The position numbers were made by a program, and so were the translations under genes. DNA of 41,112 bases from a bacterium (GTDB lineage Bacteria; Actinomycetota; Acidimicrobiia; Spongiisociales; UBA5794): the NCBI GenBank assembly GCA_024226255.1, contig JAAELU010000006.1:1-41112 (forward strand). Reading direction: 5' to 3'. Below are positions 33,287 to 41,112 of the stretch, in pieces (position 1 is the stretch's first letter; every line of letters begins with the position of its first letter). The notes beneath the pieces were generated by a model. That model made no database searches. It was not told the DNA's origin and worked only from the letters and a program-made list of their open reading frames with translations.

Positions 33287-33874
33287 ATGAGTTCACAGTC
33301 CGTCCGGCGCCTGGCTCTGCTGGGGGCCATGCTGTTCGTCCTTGCCGCCTGTGGTGGCGACGGCACATCGACCGCGCCAACGCTGCCAACCGTCAATGCG
33401 GCCGAGGCGGGCGGGTCGACCACCACGACCACCACCGAAGCCATCGCCCCTGAAGAGGCCTTTCAGCAGTACAGCGAGTGTATGCGCGAACACGGGATTG
33501 AGATGCCGGACCCGACATCGGGAGGAGACGGCACGATCTCCCTCAGCGGCGATAGCTTCGGCGTCGAAGCCTTGGACTTCGAAGCCTTGGAGGAAGCCGC
33601 CGCCGCGTGCGACTCGATTCTCGAGGACGCGTTCGGCGAGTTCGAGATGACTCCGGAGCAGCAGGCCGAAATGCGCGACCGGGAGTTGGCGTTCGCCAAG
33701 TGCCTGCGGGACAACGATATCGATTGGCCGGATCCGACCGGTGATGTGTCGGGCGCGGCCGCTATCGCAATCCCGGACAACATCGATCCAGAAACCCTCG
33801 AAGCCGCCATGGAAGTCTGCTCAAAGGACGTCCTCGGTGGTGACGGCGGATTCCTCAGTACCAACACACCATGA
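33287..33874 (+). CDS. Small Cys-rich lipoprotein of the efflux operon
   Basis: A 195-residue lipoprotein. The signal peptide ends in the lipobox VLAAC, followed by a Thr-rich linker. The domain has two matching motifs, CMREHGIEMPDP and CLRDNDIDWPDP, each followed by a distant Cys (ACDSIL; VCSKDV), i.e. an internal duplication with four Cys. The ATG at 33287 is chosen because GGAG precedes it at good spacing (33281 is too close). The stop overlaps the adaptor start. As the first gene of the operon it may bind a substrate or adaptor outside; inference. Confidence 0.82.
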   Translation: MSSQSVRRLALLGAMLFVLAACGGDGTSTAPTLPTVNAAEAGGSTTTTTTEAIAPEEAFQQYSECMREHGIEMPDPTSGGDGTISLSGDSFGVEALDFEALEEAAAACDSILEDAFGEFEMTPEQQAEMRDRELAFAKCLRDNDIDWPDPTGDVSGAAAIAIPDNIDPETLEAAMEVCSKDVLGGDGGFLSTNTP

Positions 33875-34908
33875 GCTTGCTACGCATCACCACTGCCGGC
33901 GTGGCAGTCGTCGCCATCGCCGGTGGCGCCCTGTGGCTAACCAGCACCGGGGAAGCGCCGGCGACAACAACCACCGAGCCGGCCGTAGTCGAACGCCTCA
34001 CCGACACGGTCAGCCGCAAGACCCTCGAGCACACCGAGGAGTTCTCCGGGTCATTGGGGTACGGCGACCAATTCGCCCTACCCGGGCAGGCATCCGGGAC
34101 ACTTACAGCCGCGCCCGCGCAGGGCGCGGCTCTTGCCCCGAGCGACGAGCTGTACCGGGTCGACGACCGCCCAACACACTGGGCCACCGGCAACATACCG
34201 ATGTATCGCTCGCTTGGATCCGGCTCGGAGGGCGCCGACGTTGAACAGTTGCAGCGCTACCTTCAATCGACGGGTTACCTCAGTGAGGACGCGGCCATCG
34301 ATGGAGAGTTCGGTGGCGGGACCCGCGCTGCGGTCAAGGCGTGGCAGGACGACCACGGACTGAAGGAAACCGGGCGAATCGACTCCACCCAGCTTCTGTT
34401 CCTTCCGTACGAATCGCTTCGAGTCGCCGCCGTACCCCGAGTCGGCGACTTCGTTTCGGGCGGCGTCCTCGAGGTCACTGAGGCCGATCTCTTTGTGACC
34501 CTGGACGCAAGCGCCCGCGAGAAGTCGGTCTTCGAGGGCAAGCCGAGCATTGAAGTACAGACTGCCGACGGCACCAGCTATCCGGCCGCAGTCGAGTCGA
34601 TAACCGCCGAACAGGCTCAGGATGGCTTCGGCCGACAGAGCTACCGAATTCGCCTGAAACTGGTAGGCGAGGCATCGCAGCAGCCCGGAGAGACCAAGGT
34701 CGCAGTGATTGACATCCTCGCCAGCGAAACGCTGGCCGTGCCGGCAAGGGCACTCGTTGCACTCGTTGAAGGCGGCTACGCAGTCGAGGTCGTCCAGCCT
34801 GACGGCACCACCACCTACGTGGCAGTCGAGATCGGCGAATTCGCCGACGGATGGGTGGAGATCAGCGGCGACGTGACCGAAGGTGCCTCCGTGGTGGTGC
34901 CCGAATGA
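33871..34908 (+). CDS. Periplasmic-adaptor-like protein with peptidoglycan-binding domain
   Basis: A 345-residue envelope protein with a membrane helix at residues about 8-26. A peptidoglycan-binding domain is at residues about 110-170 (VEQLQRYLQSTGYLSEDAAIDGEFGGGTRAAVKAWQ pattern, split across two helices). The remainder is a beta-barrel like HlyD/MacA membrane-fusion proteins (DLFVTLDASAREKSVFEGK; VPARALVALVEGGYAVEV). In MacB-type systems such adaptors couple the ABC pump to the envelope. It overlaps genes on both sides by four bases. Confidence 0.87.
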   Translation: MSLLRITTAGVAVVAIAGGALWLTSTGEAPATTTTEPAVVERLTDTVSRKTLEHTEEFSGSLGYGDQFALPGQASGTLTAAPAQGAALAPSDELYRVDDRPTHWATGNIPMYRSLGSGSEGADVEQLQRYLQSTGYLSEDAAIDGEFGGGTRAAVKAWQDDHGLKETGRIDSTQLLFLPYESLRVAAVPRVGDFVSGGVLEVTEADLFVTLDASAREKSVFEGKPSIEVQTADGTSYPAAVESITAEQAQDGFGRQSYRIRLKLVGEASQQPGETKVAVIDILASETLAVPARALVALVEGGYAVEVVQPDGTTTYVAVEIGEFADGWVEISGDVTEGASVVVPE

Positions 34909-35600
34909 CTCCCGTTCTCGAGTTGTCGGCAGTCACCAAGGAGTTTCCCGGCAATCCACCCGTCCGTGCTCTGGATGGAGTCAGCCTGAGAATTGAGAGT
35001 GGCGAGCTGGTTGGTGTCGTCGGCGCATCCGGATCCGGCAAATCGACGCTGCTCAACGTCGTCGGTACTCTCGCCAGACCCACGACGGGCGAGATCCGGC
35101 TCGAGGGCCGTGACATCGCCAAGGAGCCTGATCGGGTGCTCGCCGGGCTCCGCGCCGCTCGAATCGGATTCGTGTTCCAGCAATTCCACCTCGTCGCCGG
35201 TCTCAGCGCTGTCGACAACGTGGCCACGGGACTCGTCTATCGCGGCGTCTCCCATCGCAAGCGCCGCCATGCTTCGGCTGAGGCCCTCGATCGAGTGGGC
35301 CTGGGGAATCGCGGAGAGCATCGGCCCAACCAACTCTCGGGCGGCGAGCGGCAGCGTGTCGCCATCGCTCGGGCCCTGGTTGGCGACCCCGCAATCATCC
35401 TGGCCGACGAACCAACCGGCAGTCTCGATTCACGAACCAGCGACGAGATCATCGGGCTTCTCTTGGACCTGAACACTCAAGGGGCGACGATCGTCATCAT
35501 CACGCACGACCATGCAGTCGCTGATCGACTGCCACGACGACTCGAACTGGTGGACGGCCGGATCGTGTCCGACCGGCAAGTGGCGGGAGTGGCATCGTGA
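34905..35600 (+). CDS. MacB-type ABC transporter ATP-binding protein
   Basis: A 231-residue ABC ATPase. Walker A is GASGSGKST, the Q-loop FVFQQF, signature [15 protein letters not shown], Walker [14 protein letters not shown]-loop ITHDH. The subgroup is that of MacB/LolD ATPases. It pairs with the permease that overlaps it (GTGA). It powers export or extraction of a substrate across the membrane. Confidence 0.95.
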   Translation: MTPVLELSAVTKEFPGNPPVRALDGVSLRIESGELVGVVGASGSGKSTLLNVVGTLARPTTGEIRLEGRDIAKEPDRVLAGLRAARIGFVFQQFHLVAGLSAVDNVATGLVYRGVSHRKRRHASAEALDRVGLGNRGEHRPNQLSGGERQRVAIARALVGDPAIILADEPTGSLDSRTSDEIIGLLLDLNTQGATIVIITHDHAVADRLPRRLELVDGRIVSDRQVAGVAS

Positions 35601-36805
35601 GGGTGAGGAACGGATGTCCCCGCAGCCGGATGCGGCGCACCGATCTTCTGCGCAGCGGCGCCCAGGGTCTGTTGAGTCGCCGTGCCCGCACGTTGCTGAC
35701 CGCTCTCGGGATCGCAATCGGGATCGCCGCCATGATCGGTGTACTTGGCATCTCCTCATCGTCGAAGGCCGCACTACTAGCCCGTATCGACGATCTCGGA
35801 ACCAACCTGCTCGCCGTCCAGGCCGGTCAGTCCATCTTCGGCGACGACGCCAAATTGCCCGAGGCGGCTCCCGCCATGATCCGTCACATTCCTCCCGTCG
35901 AGCAGGCTGCTGCCGTCAGTTCCGTAGATGCTTCCGTGCGCCGCACCGACCTCATTCCGAGCAGTGAAACAGGCGGTATTGCAGTCACCGCGGCCGAGCC
36001 CGAGGTGCTCGACACACTGCAGGGCGCCATGGATGAGGGTCGATTCCTCGATGAGGCGACAACGGCAGCACCGGCGATCGTCCTCGGCTCGGTCGCTGCC
36101 GAACGTTTGGGTATCACCGATCTCCGCCAGGGGCCGATGGTCTACCTGGACGGCCACTGGTTCAACGTGATCGGCATCCTTGAACCGCTGCCGTTGAACC
36201 CCGATCTCGATCGGGCAGCATTCATCGGCTACGACGTGGCGAAGCAGCTCTTCGATACGAAGGCCAACGCAACAACGATCTACTTGCGGACCCATCCTGA
36301 TCAGGTCGAAGGGGTACGTTCCCTCCTGGCTCGGACCGCCAACCCGCAAGCCCCCAACGAAGTTCAGGTATCACGGCCCTCAGACGCTCTCGAGGCCAAG
36401 GCTGCGGTTGACGCCAACCTGACACGATTGCTGCTTGGTCTTGGAGCGGTCGCGTTGATCGTCGGCGGCGTCGGAATCGCCAACGTCATGGTGATCTCCG
36501 TGTTGGAACGTCGCTCCGAGATCGGAGTCCGCCGGGCGCTCGGCGCCAAGCGAAGTCACATCGCTGGACAGTTCCTCACAGAGAGCATCATGCTGTCGAT
36601 GCTCGGCGGTGTCACGGGCGTTGCTCTCGGCGCCGCCGTAACTCGCATTTACGCCACTCGACAGGGATGGCTCGTCAATATCCCGACGGAGGCGCTGGCC
36701 GCCGGCGTCGGCGCCGCCCTAGTTGTTGGCGCCCTCGCGGGTCTGTATCCCGCTGTCCGCGCCGCTCGTATGGATCCCGCCGAAGCCGTCTATCCAACCG
36801 GCTGA
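35597..36805 (+). CDS. MacB/FtsX-type ABC transporter permease
   Basis: A 402-residue permease with four membrane helices (near residues 30-55, 275-305, 328-355 and 365-390) and a large extracellular domain of about 220 residues between the first two, the MacB/FtsX topology. IANVMVISVLERRSEIGVRRALGA is split across helix 2 and the coupling segment, a family hallmark. GTG start overlaps the ATPase stop. It is the last gene of the lipoprotein-adaptor-ATPase-permease operon. The substrate is unknown; antimicrobial peptides or lipoproteins are typical for relatives. Confidence 0.93.
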   Translation: MRVRNGCPRSRMRRTDLLRSGAQGLLSRRARTLLTALGIAIGIAAMIGVLGISSSSKAALLARIDDLGTNLLAVQAGQSIFGDDAKLPEAAPAMIRHIPPVEQAAAVSSVDASVRRTDLIPSSETGGIAVTAAEPEVLDTLQGAMDEGRFLDEATTAAPAIVLGSVAAERLGITDLRQGPMVYLDGHWFNVIGILEPLPLNPDLDRAAFIGYDVAKQLFDTKANATTIYLRTHPDQVEGVRSLLARTANPQAPNEVQVSRPSDALEAKAAVDANLTRLLLGLGAVALIVGGVGIANVMVISVLERRSEIGVRRALGAKRSHIAGQFLTESIMLSMLGGVTGVALGAAVTRIYATRQGWLVNIPTEALAAGVGAALVVGALAGLYPAVRAARMDPAEAVYPTG

Positions 36806-36843
36806 GATCTTGACTAACTCGCCGAATGGTGGATCATTCGGTG

Positions 36844-37632
36844 ATGAACTCATTCGTGGCACTGCTGGCGCTTCTCGCAACACTGACCTCGTCCGTCGCG
36901 GCCATCGAGAGCGCCGCCGTGCCGAGCCCACCGCCGGCTGACGGGGACGTTGACTACCAAATTGGCGGCCCATATGAGCCATACGCCGAGACTGAGATCG
37001 TGTCACGCGATCGGCTTGACCCGCCAGTGCCCGGCCTCTACAACATCTGTTACGTCAACGCTTTCCAGACCCAAGCGGAGGACTTCGACTGGTGGGTCAA
37101 CAATCACCGCAACCTGCTTCTCAAGAAGGATGGGGAGTTCGTTGCAGATTCCGAATGGAACGAGATCCTGTTGGCGATCGGCACCAGGAACAAACGCACC
37201 GCGCTAGTTGAGATCGTTCGACCGTGGATCGAGCAGTGCGCGACTGACGGCTTCGACGCCGTCGAATTCGACAACCTCGATTCCTGGACGCGATCCGAAA
37301 ACCAGCTCACGCGCAAGGACGCCAAACGGTATGTGCGCCGGCTGAACGCGATCGCCGCTGCGGCCGGCCTGGCATCCGGACAGAAGAACACACCACAACT
37401 CTCGAAGCTCAAGGACAACCTCGGGTTTTCCTTTGCCGTCGCCGAAGAGTGCAACCGCTACCGCGAGTGTGCTCGCTACACCAGGCACTACGGCGATAGC
37501 GTCATCATCATTGAGTACCGCAGGAAGGATTTCAATCGGGCCTGCAGCAAACGGCCTGAGCTGTCAACGGTGCTGCGGGATCGACTCGTGCGCCCCAAGG
37601 ACAAGGCGAAGCACGTCTACGACACCTGTTGA
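36844..37632 (+). CDS. Secreted GH114-like glycosidase (polygalactosaminidase-like)
   Basis: A 262-residue protein. A signal peptide (SFVALLALLATLTSSVAA) leads into a domain with YQIGGPYEPYAE, GLYNICYVNAFQTQ and FDAVEFDNLDSW, the barrel-strand motifs of GH114-type endo-alpha-1,4-polygalactosaminidase-like proteins; the acidic pair in VEFDNLD is the probable active-site region. It should cut galactosaminoglycan-like polysaccharide or biofilm glycans outside the cell. A start at 36826 would add six residues. A short hairpin (36822-36841) lies just before the ATG. Confidence 0.8.
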   Translation: MNSFVALLALLATLTSSVAAIESAAVPSPPPADGDVDYQIGGPYEPYAETEIVSRDRLDPPVPGLYNICYVNAFQTQAEDFDWWVNNHRNLLLKKDGEFVADSEWNEILLAIGTRNKRTALVEIVRPWIEQCATDGFDAVEFDNLDSWTRSENQLTRKDAKRYVRRLNAIAAAAGLASGQKNTPQLSKLKDNLGFSFAVAEECNRYRECARYTRHYGDSVIIIEYRRKDFNRACSKRPELSTVLRDRLVRPKDKAKHVYDTC

Positions 37633-37770
37633 GCCAAACCCCATTTGCGGCTGCGGTCTCGTAGGCTCAGAGATGTGCCACGCGGCACGAGGCCGGTGGC
37701 AGGGGAACATGTATTCGATCGATTCGACTTGATCGGTTGAGACAGGAACTGCGATTGGAAGGGGGAGGAG

Positions 37771-39288
37771 ATGCGACGCATACTCCTCGGGTTCATTCTG
37801 GCCGTCGGCATGGTTGCGGTGCCCATTGGAGGTGCCCTAGCCACGGCGACCGTCGATTGTGACAGCGGCGACTCGTTGCAGACAGCTGTCGATAGAGGGC
37901 CATCGCCACGACCGATCGAGATTCTCGGCACCTGCGCAGAGCAGATCGTCATCAATTCGGCAATAACGATCATCGGCGGGTCGCCGGACGCGACGATCGA
38001 TGCGACCACAACCGGCACCGGCAACGCGGTGACAATCAATTCGGACGGGGTCAACCTGCGTGACCTCACGATTCGAGGCGCCCTGAAGGCTGATGACTCC
38101 ACAGGCCACGGCGTCCAGGTCACCGACTGGTATACCTTCTCGATGGTCGGGGTCACTGTCGAAGACAACGAAAACCATGGCGTCGACATGTTGGACTCCC
38201 TCGCTACGGTCACTCGCTCTCGGATCCGCGACAACGGCGGCGTCGGGCTGTTCTTGGGCGGAGGCTGCTGCGGAATCTTGACTCTTGACGACAGCGTCGT
38301 CGCTCGCAACGGGGGAACGGGTGTCTCCGGGTCTGAGGACCAGTCACTGATAATCTCGAACAGTCTGATCAAAGGCAACGGAGGAGCGGGCGTGTACGCC
38401 GAAGAGGACCTCCACGTTGTGAACTCGGAAGTGCGACGCAATGCATCGACCGGAGTCCTCGGGGGTACCGGTCGCGGGTTTGTCCGGGCCTCGAACATCG
38501 TCAACAACTCCGGCGGCGGCATTTTCGGAATCGCGAGAGTTGTCGACTCTCGAGTAGCCCGCAACACCGGCTTTGGCATCAGCGAGACCTCGAGGATCGC
38601 CAGGACGGTCGTGACCGCCAACGACGGCCCCGGCATCGAGTGCCCGTGGGAGTGTCATGTCGAGTACTCAACAATCAAGCGGAACAAGGGCAGCGGTGTT
38701 GTCATGGACAGCCCGTTCGCTGGTCAGGTAATGGAGGTCTTTGGATCTGATATTGCGCACAATGTCACCAGTGACGGCACACCGGCGGCGATCGACGTCA
38801 AGGACGGCGGAATGACCGTCTACAGCTCGACCGTTCGCAAGAACGTGAGCGCCTCAGGGGCGGCAATTCGCTCAGCCGGTGAACTGGACATCAGGTTCGC
38901 CACGATCTGGCGCAACTCTGGCCCGGCTGGAGTCTTCGAGAACACCGGAGTCGATTACTCCATCGAGTTCGGCGCTTCGATTCTGTACGGACACGTCGGA
39001 GCCACCGATGGTTGCACCGGCAACCTGGTGAAGACACACGGGTACAACGTGATCTCCCAATTCGGCTGCCCGGAGGACGACACCGACTTCGACGGGAAGC
39101 CGCGGCTCAAGCCGATCGCGTACAACGGCGGGCCAACGCTGAACTACCTACCGAAGGTGTCTTCACCGGCCATAGACCGGGTTCCGTTAGCCGCCTGCAC
39201 GATTGGGACCGATCAGCGCGGCGCCGACCGCCCATCTGGAGCCGCTTGCGACTCGGGAGCCGTGGAACGAAAGCAGTCGTCGACATAA
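37771..39288 (+). CDS. Secreted right-handed parallel beta-helix protein
   Basis: A 505-residue secreted protein. The signal peptide is LLGFILAVGMVAVPIGGALA. Residues about 60-420 consist of repeated short strands of the PbH1 type (INSDGVNLRDLTIRG; VRRNASTGVLGG; VNNSGGGIFG), i.e. a right-handed parallel beta-helix like pectate lyases and surface adhesins. The C-terminus (SPAIDRVPLAACTIGTDQRG...DSGAVE) is the ending typical of choice-of-anchor proteins. No catalytic site is evident. GGGGAGGAG immediately precedes the ATG. It may bind or cut polysaccharide, like its GH114-like neighbour. Confidence 0.85.
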   Translation: MRRILLGFILAVGMVAVPIGGALATATVDCDSGDSLQTAVDRGPSPRPIEILGTCAEQIVINSAITIIGGSPDATIDATTTGTGNAVTINSDGVNLRDLTIRGALKADDSTGHGVQVTDWYTFSMVGVTVEDNENHGVDMLDSLATVTRSRIRDNGGVGLFLGGGCCGILTLDDSVVARNGGTGVSGSEDQSLIISNSLIKGNGGAGVYAEEDLHVVNSEVRRNASTGVLGGTGRGFVRASNIVNNSGGGIFGIARVVDSRVARNTGFGISETSRIARTVVTANDGPGIECPWECHVEYSTIKRNKGSGVVMDSPFAGQVMEVFGSDIAHNVTSDGTPAAIDVKDGGMTVYSSTVRKNVSASGAAIRSAGELDIRFATIWRNSGPAGVFENTGVDYSIEFGASILYGHVGATDGCTGNLVKTHGYNVISQFGCPEDDTDFDGKPRLKPIAYNGGPTLNYLPKVSSPAIDRVPLAACTIGTDQRGADRPSGAACDSGAVERKQSST

Positions 39289-39307
39289 CTAGGAGTTCGA
39301 GCGGCAT

Positions 39308-39342
39308 GCCGGGGTGGGCGACATCATGACGTCCACCCCGGC
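39308..39342. terminator. Bidirectional terminator between the beta-helix and TPP-enzyme genes
   Basis: A ten-base-pair perfect stem GCCGGGGTGG (39308-39317) with its complement (39333-39342), extended inward by three more pairs (one G-U), closes a 9-nt loop. It lies between convergent genes and serves both. Confidence 0.85.
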
Positions 39343-39348
39343 CAGTAT

Positions 39349-40983
39349 CTAGCCGGAGTAGTTGCTCGACATCCGCATCGATTCGTCGATGTGGACGTTG
39401 ACGAGTGCCGGAAGTCCGCTGGCGGCAGCCCGATCCAGCGCCGGCCGGAGTTCAGCGGGTTTGGTGACAAGTTCGCCATATCCGCCAAGTGCTTCAACGA
39501 CCGAGTGATAGGGACGTCGGCCTAGATCGGACGCCACCAGTCTCTCGGGATAGAACATCTTGTGGAAGGTCTTGATGTTGCTCCAGACTCCATCGTTGCC
39601 CACGACCCCGATGACCGGGAGGCCGAGGCGGACGTAGGTGTCGAACTCCATCCCGTTGAAGCCAAAACCGCCGTCGCCAAAGACGATGCCGACCCGCTTG
39701 TCGGGGAACACCGCCTGAGCGGCCAGGGCGAATCCGGGGCCGGTACCGAGGGTGCCGGCCGGGCCGGGCTCCAGGACGTGACCGGCGGTCGATACCTGCA
39801 GCCATTTGGCGGTGGTCGACACGATGTCGCCGCCGTCAACCGCCACAATCGAGTCCATACCGAAGAAGTCGGCAACAGTCCGACCGAAGAACTGGGCATT
39901 GACGAGCTCCGATTCGACGTCTGCTTCAGCGTTGGCTGCGGCCAGCTTGGCTGCTTCGCCACTCTGGAGTTCCGCCGTCCAGGGTCGCTGGCTGTCGGCG
40001 TATGCCAACCCCTCGGCGGCAGCCAGCTGCTCCGCAAAACGGCCCGGGTGGGCGACGATGCCGTGATGAGCCGGCCGATTCCAACCGATCCTGCTCGGCT
40101 CTGCGTCCACCTGAACGACGGTGGCCTCGGGCGCAATCTTCTGGCCGTAGCCGGTCCGAAAGTCCCAGTCGACGCCTAGAGCGAGGACGAGATCGGCCCC
40201 GGCGAACGCCTGAGAGCGAGCCCGATTACCGAGCAGCGGATGGCCGAATCGGAAGGCGCCACGGGCACCGCTATTGACGTAGGCCGGCGCCTGGAGCGCT
40301 TCGGCGAGGGCGACCAATGCTGCCGCTCCAGCTCCACCACGAAACCCATTGCCGGCGAAGATCACGGGGCGCTCGGCGGAGGCGAGGAGGGCCGCCACGT
40401 CAGTGATCACCTTTGCATCCGCGCCCATTGGCGTGCCCGCTCGATACCTCTCGGGCATCACGATCGAGTCGGGGACGGTGTTGGCCTGGACGTCCAAAGG
40501 TATGTCGAGAAATACGGGCCCGCCCCGTCCGGCGAACGCGTGGCGGGCGGCGATCGAGATGTAGTCGGCTAGTCGCGTGGTCTCCCAGGCAGTGTCCGCG
40601 AAGCGGGTGATCGAGGCAAACAGCTTGGGGTGGTCCATCTCCTGGAGCCCACCTGTGTGTTCTTGCCGAACCGGATGACGCCCGCCGAGCACCAGCATCG
40701 GTGTCGACGAGTAGTGGGCATTCATGACACCGGTAATGGTGTTGGTCACGCCTGGCCCGGCTGTCACCGCCACGACGCCGAGTTTCCCGGTGAGCCGGGT
40801 ATAGGCCTCGGCGGCATGGGCGGCGGACTGCTCATGACGAACGTCAACCACTCTGATCCCCTCGAGGACACACCCGTCGAGGATTGGAACAATGTGACCC
40901 CCGGTCAGAGTGAAGAGCGTATCGACCCCTTCATTCCTGAGCGCCCGCGCAATCAGTTGACCGCCGTGAATCTTTTCCAACAC
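39349..40983 (-). CDS. TPP-dependent enzyme, acetolactate synthase-like
   Basis: A 544-residue thiamine-diphosphate enzyme of the acetolactate synthase/2-hydroxyacyl-CoA lyase group. The N-terminal domain has the proton-relay Glu in DVRHEQSAAHAAEAYTR and the conserved TAGPGVTNTITGVMNAH; the C-terminal domain has the TPP/Mg motif GDGGFGFNGMEF...NDG. The last residues SSNYSG are a usual ending in this group. The FAD-binding middle domain is poorly marked, so it may lack FAD. It is alone, without a small regulatory subunit (ilvN), so branched-chain synthesis is not assured; 2-hydroxyacyl-CoA lyase or oxalyl-CoA-type activity is equally possible. Start is GTG 40983 or TTG 40980. Confidence 0.87.
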   Translation of the reverse strand: MLEKIHGGQLIARALRNEGVDTLFTLTGGHIVPILDGCVLEGIRVVDVRHEQSAAHAAEAYTRLTGKLGVVAVTAGPGVTNTITGVMNAHYSSTPMLVLGGRHPVRQEHTGGLQEMDHPKLFASITRFADTAWETTRLADYISIAARHAFAGRGGPVFLDIPLDVQANTVPDSIVMPERYRAGTPMGADAKVITDVAALLASAERPVIFAGNGFRGGAGAAALVALAEALQAPAYVNSGARGAFRFGHPLLGNRARSQAFAGADLVLALGVDWDFRTGYGQKIAPEATVVQVDAEPSRIGWNRPAHHGIVAHPGRFAEQLAAAEGLAYADSQRPWTAELQSGEAAKLAAANAEADVESELVNAQFFGRTVADFFGMDSIVAVDGGDIVSTTAKWLQVSTAGHVLEPGPAGTLGTGPGFALAAQAVFPDKRVGIVFGDGGFGFNGMEFDTYVRLGLPVIGVVGNDGVWSNIKTFHKMFYPERLVASDLGRRPYHSVVEALGGYGELVTKPAELRPALDRAAASGLPALVNVHIDESMRMSSNYSG

Positions 40984-41112
40984 AACTCCGTTCCTCAGTA
41001 CCGTTCCTAGAGATTACGGTTCGTTGCCGGCGTCTAGCTGTGATAACCGGGGACGTTGTCCCTGGCGGGATGGTGTGATTGGTTGAGCCCTCCGAGCGAG
41101 ACTGTGGGTGGT

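Noticed and set aside
37617-38636. 339-codon minus-strand frame
   Set aside because: It mirrors the beta-helix gene; the plus strand has signal peptide, repeats and a strong ribosome-binding site.

Overview
The window looks like chromosomal DNA from a high-GC, free-living actinobacterium. Supporting signs are strongly GC-biased third codon positions, two BTAD-type (SARP-like) regulators, lipoproteins with long Thr/Ser linkers, a CsoR-type copper operon, many 4-base ATGA/GTGA gene overlaps, and the Cys-rich CDxLY...SPxGSxYE motif familiar from actinobacterial surface proteins. An Acidimicrobiia-like lineage is plausible but is inference. No rRNA, tRNA, CRISPR array, phage or intact transposase was seen.

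Layout. 0-2.9 kb: a chagasin-type cysteine-peptidase inhibitor, convergent with a papain-family peptidase operon whose second gene is a free-standing copy of the peptidase's C-terminal domain; a BTAD regulator is divergent from the peptidase. 2.9-10 kb: a propeller-like lipoprotein, a membrane-anchored thioredoxin-like protein, the pyrimidine-reducing pair preT-preA, a small lipoprotein and an MFS transporter. 10.2-12.6 kb: a metallopeptidase plus von Willebrand A protein built like animal CLCA proteins. 12.7-17 kb: a broken aldo/keto reductase, an RTX-repeat esterase, and a BTAD regulator joined through one membrane helix to an eight-repeat beta-propeller. 17.2-20.4 kb: a copper island (csoR-copZ-copA) with a clear CsoR operator and a divergent small protein carrying two CCxPxR repeats. 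20.4-25.4 kb: patchy accessory DNA with an RRM protein, a MazF-like toxin/antitoxin pair, a uridine-kinase-like protein, a small self-regulated membrane operon with a perfect operator palindrome, and a dispersed 23-bp repeat. 25.4-29.3 kb: LemA and a DUF2207 protein (apparently CTG-started), a Prx-like2/SelL-type redox protein with an in-frame UGA, and a VOC protein. 29.3-31 kb: a luciferase-like remnant, an enoyl-CoA hydratase and a hypothetical protein. 31-36.8 kb: an OmpR-type two-component system divergent from a lipoprotein/adaptor/ABC ATPase/permease operon, with six operator half-sites between them. 36.8-41 kb: a secreted GH114-like glycosidase, a secreted parallel beta-helix protein and a TPP-dependent enzyme.

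The strongest candidates for something new are: (1) the probable selenoprotein at 27903-28433, where UGA sits at the first Cys of the CxxC site and a fitting bacterial SECIS hairpin follows at once; (2) the CLCA-like bacterial protein with no visible signal peptide; (3) the inhibitor/papain/shared-domain set, also without signal peptides; and (4) the CC-repeat protein facing the copper operon. All calls come from reading the sequence; no database search was run.
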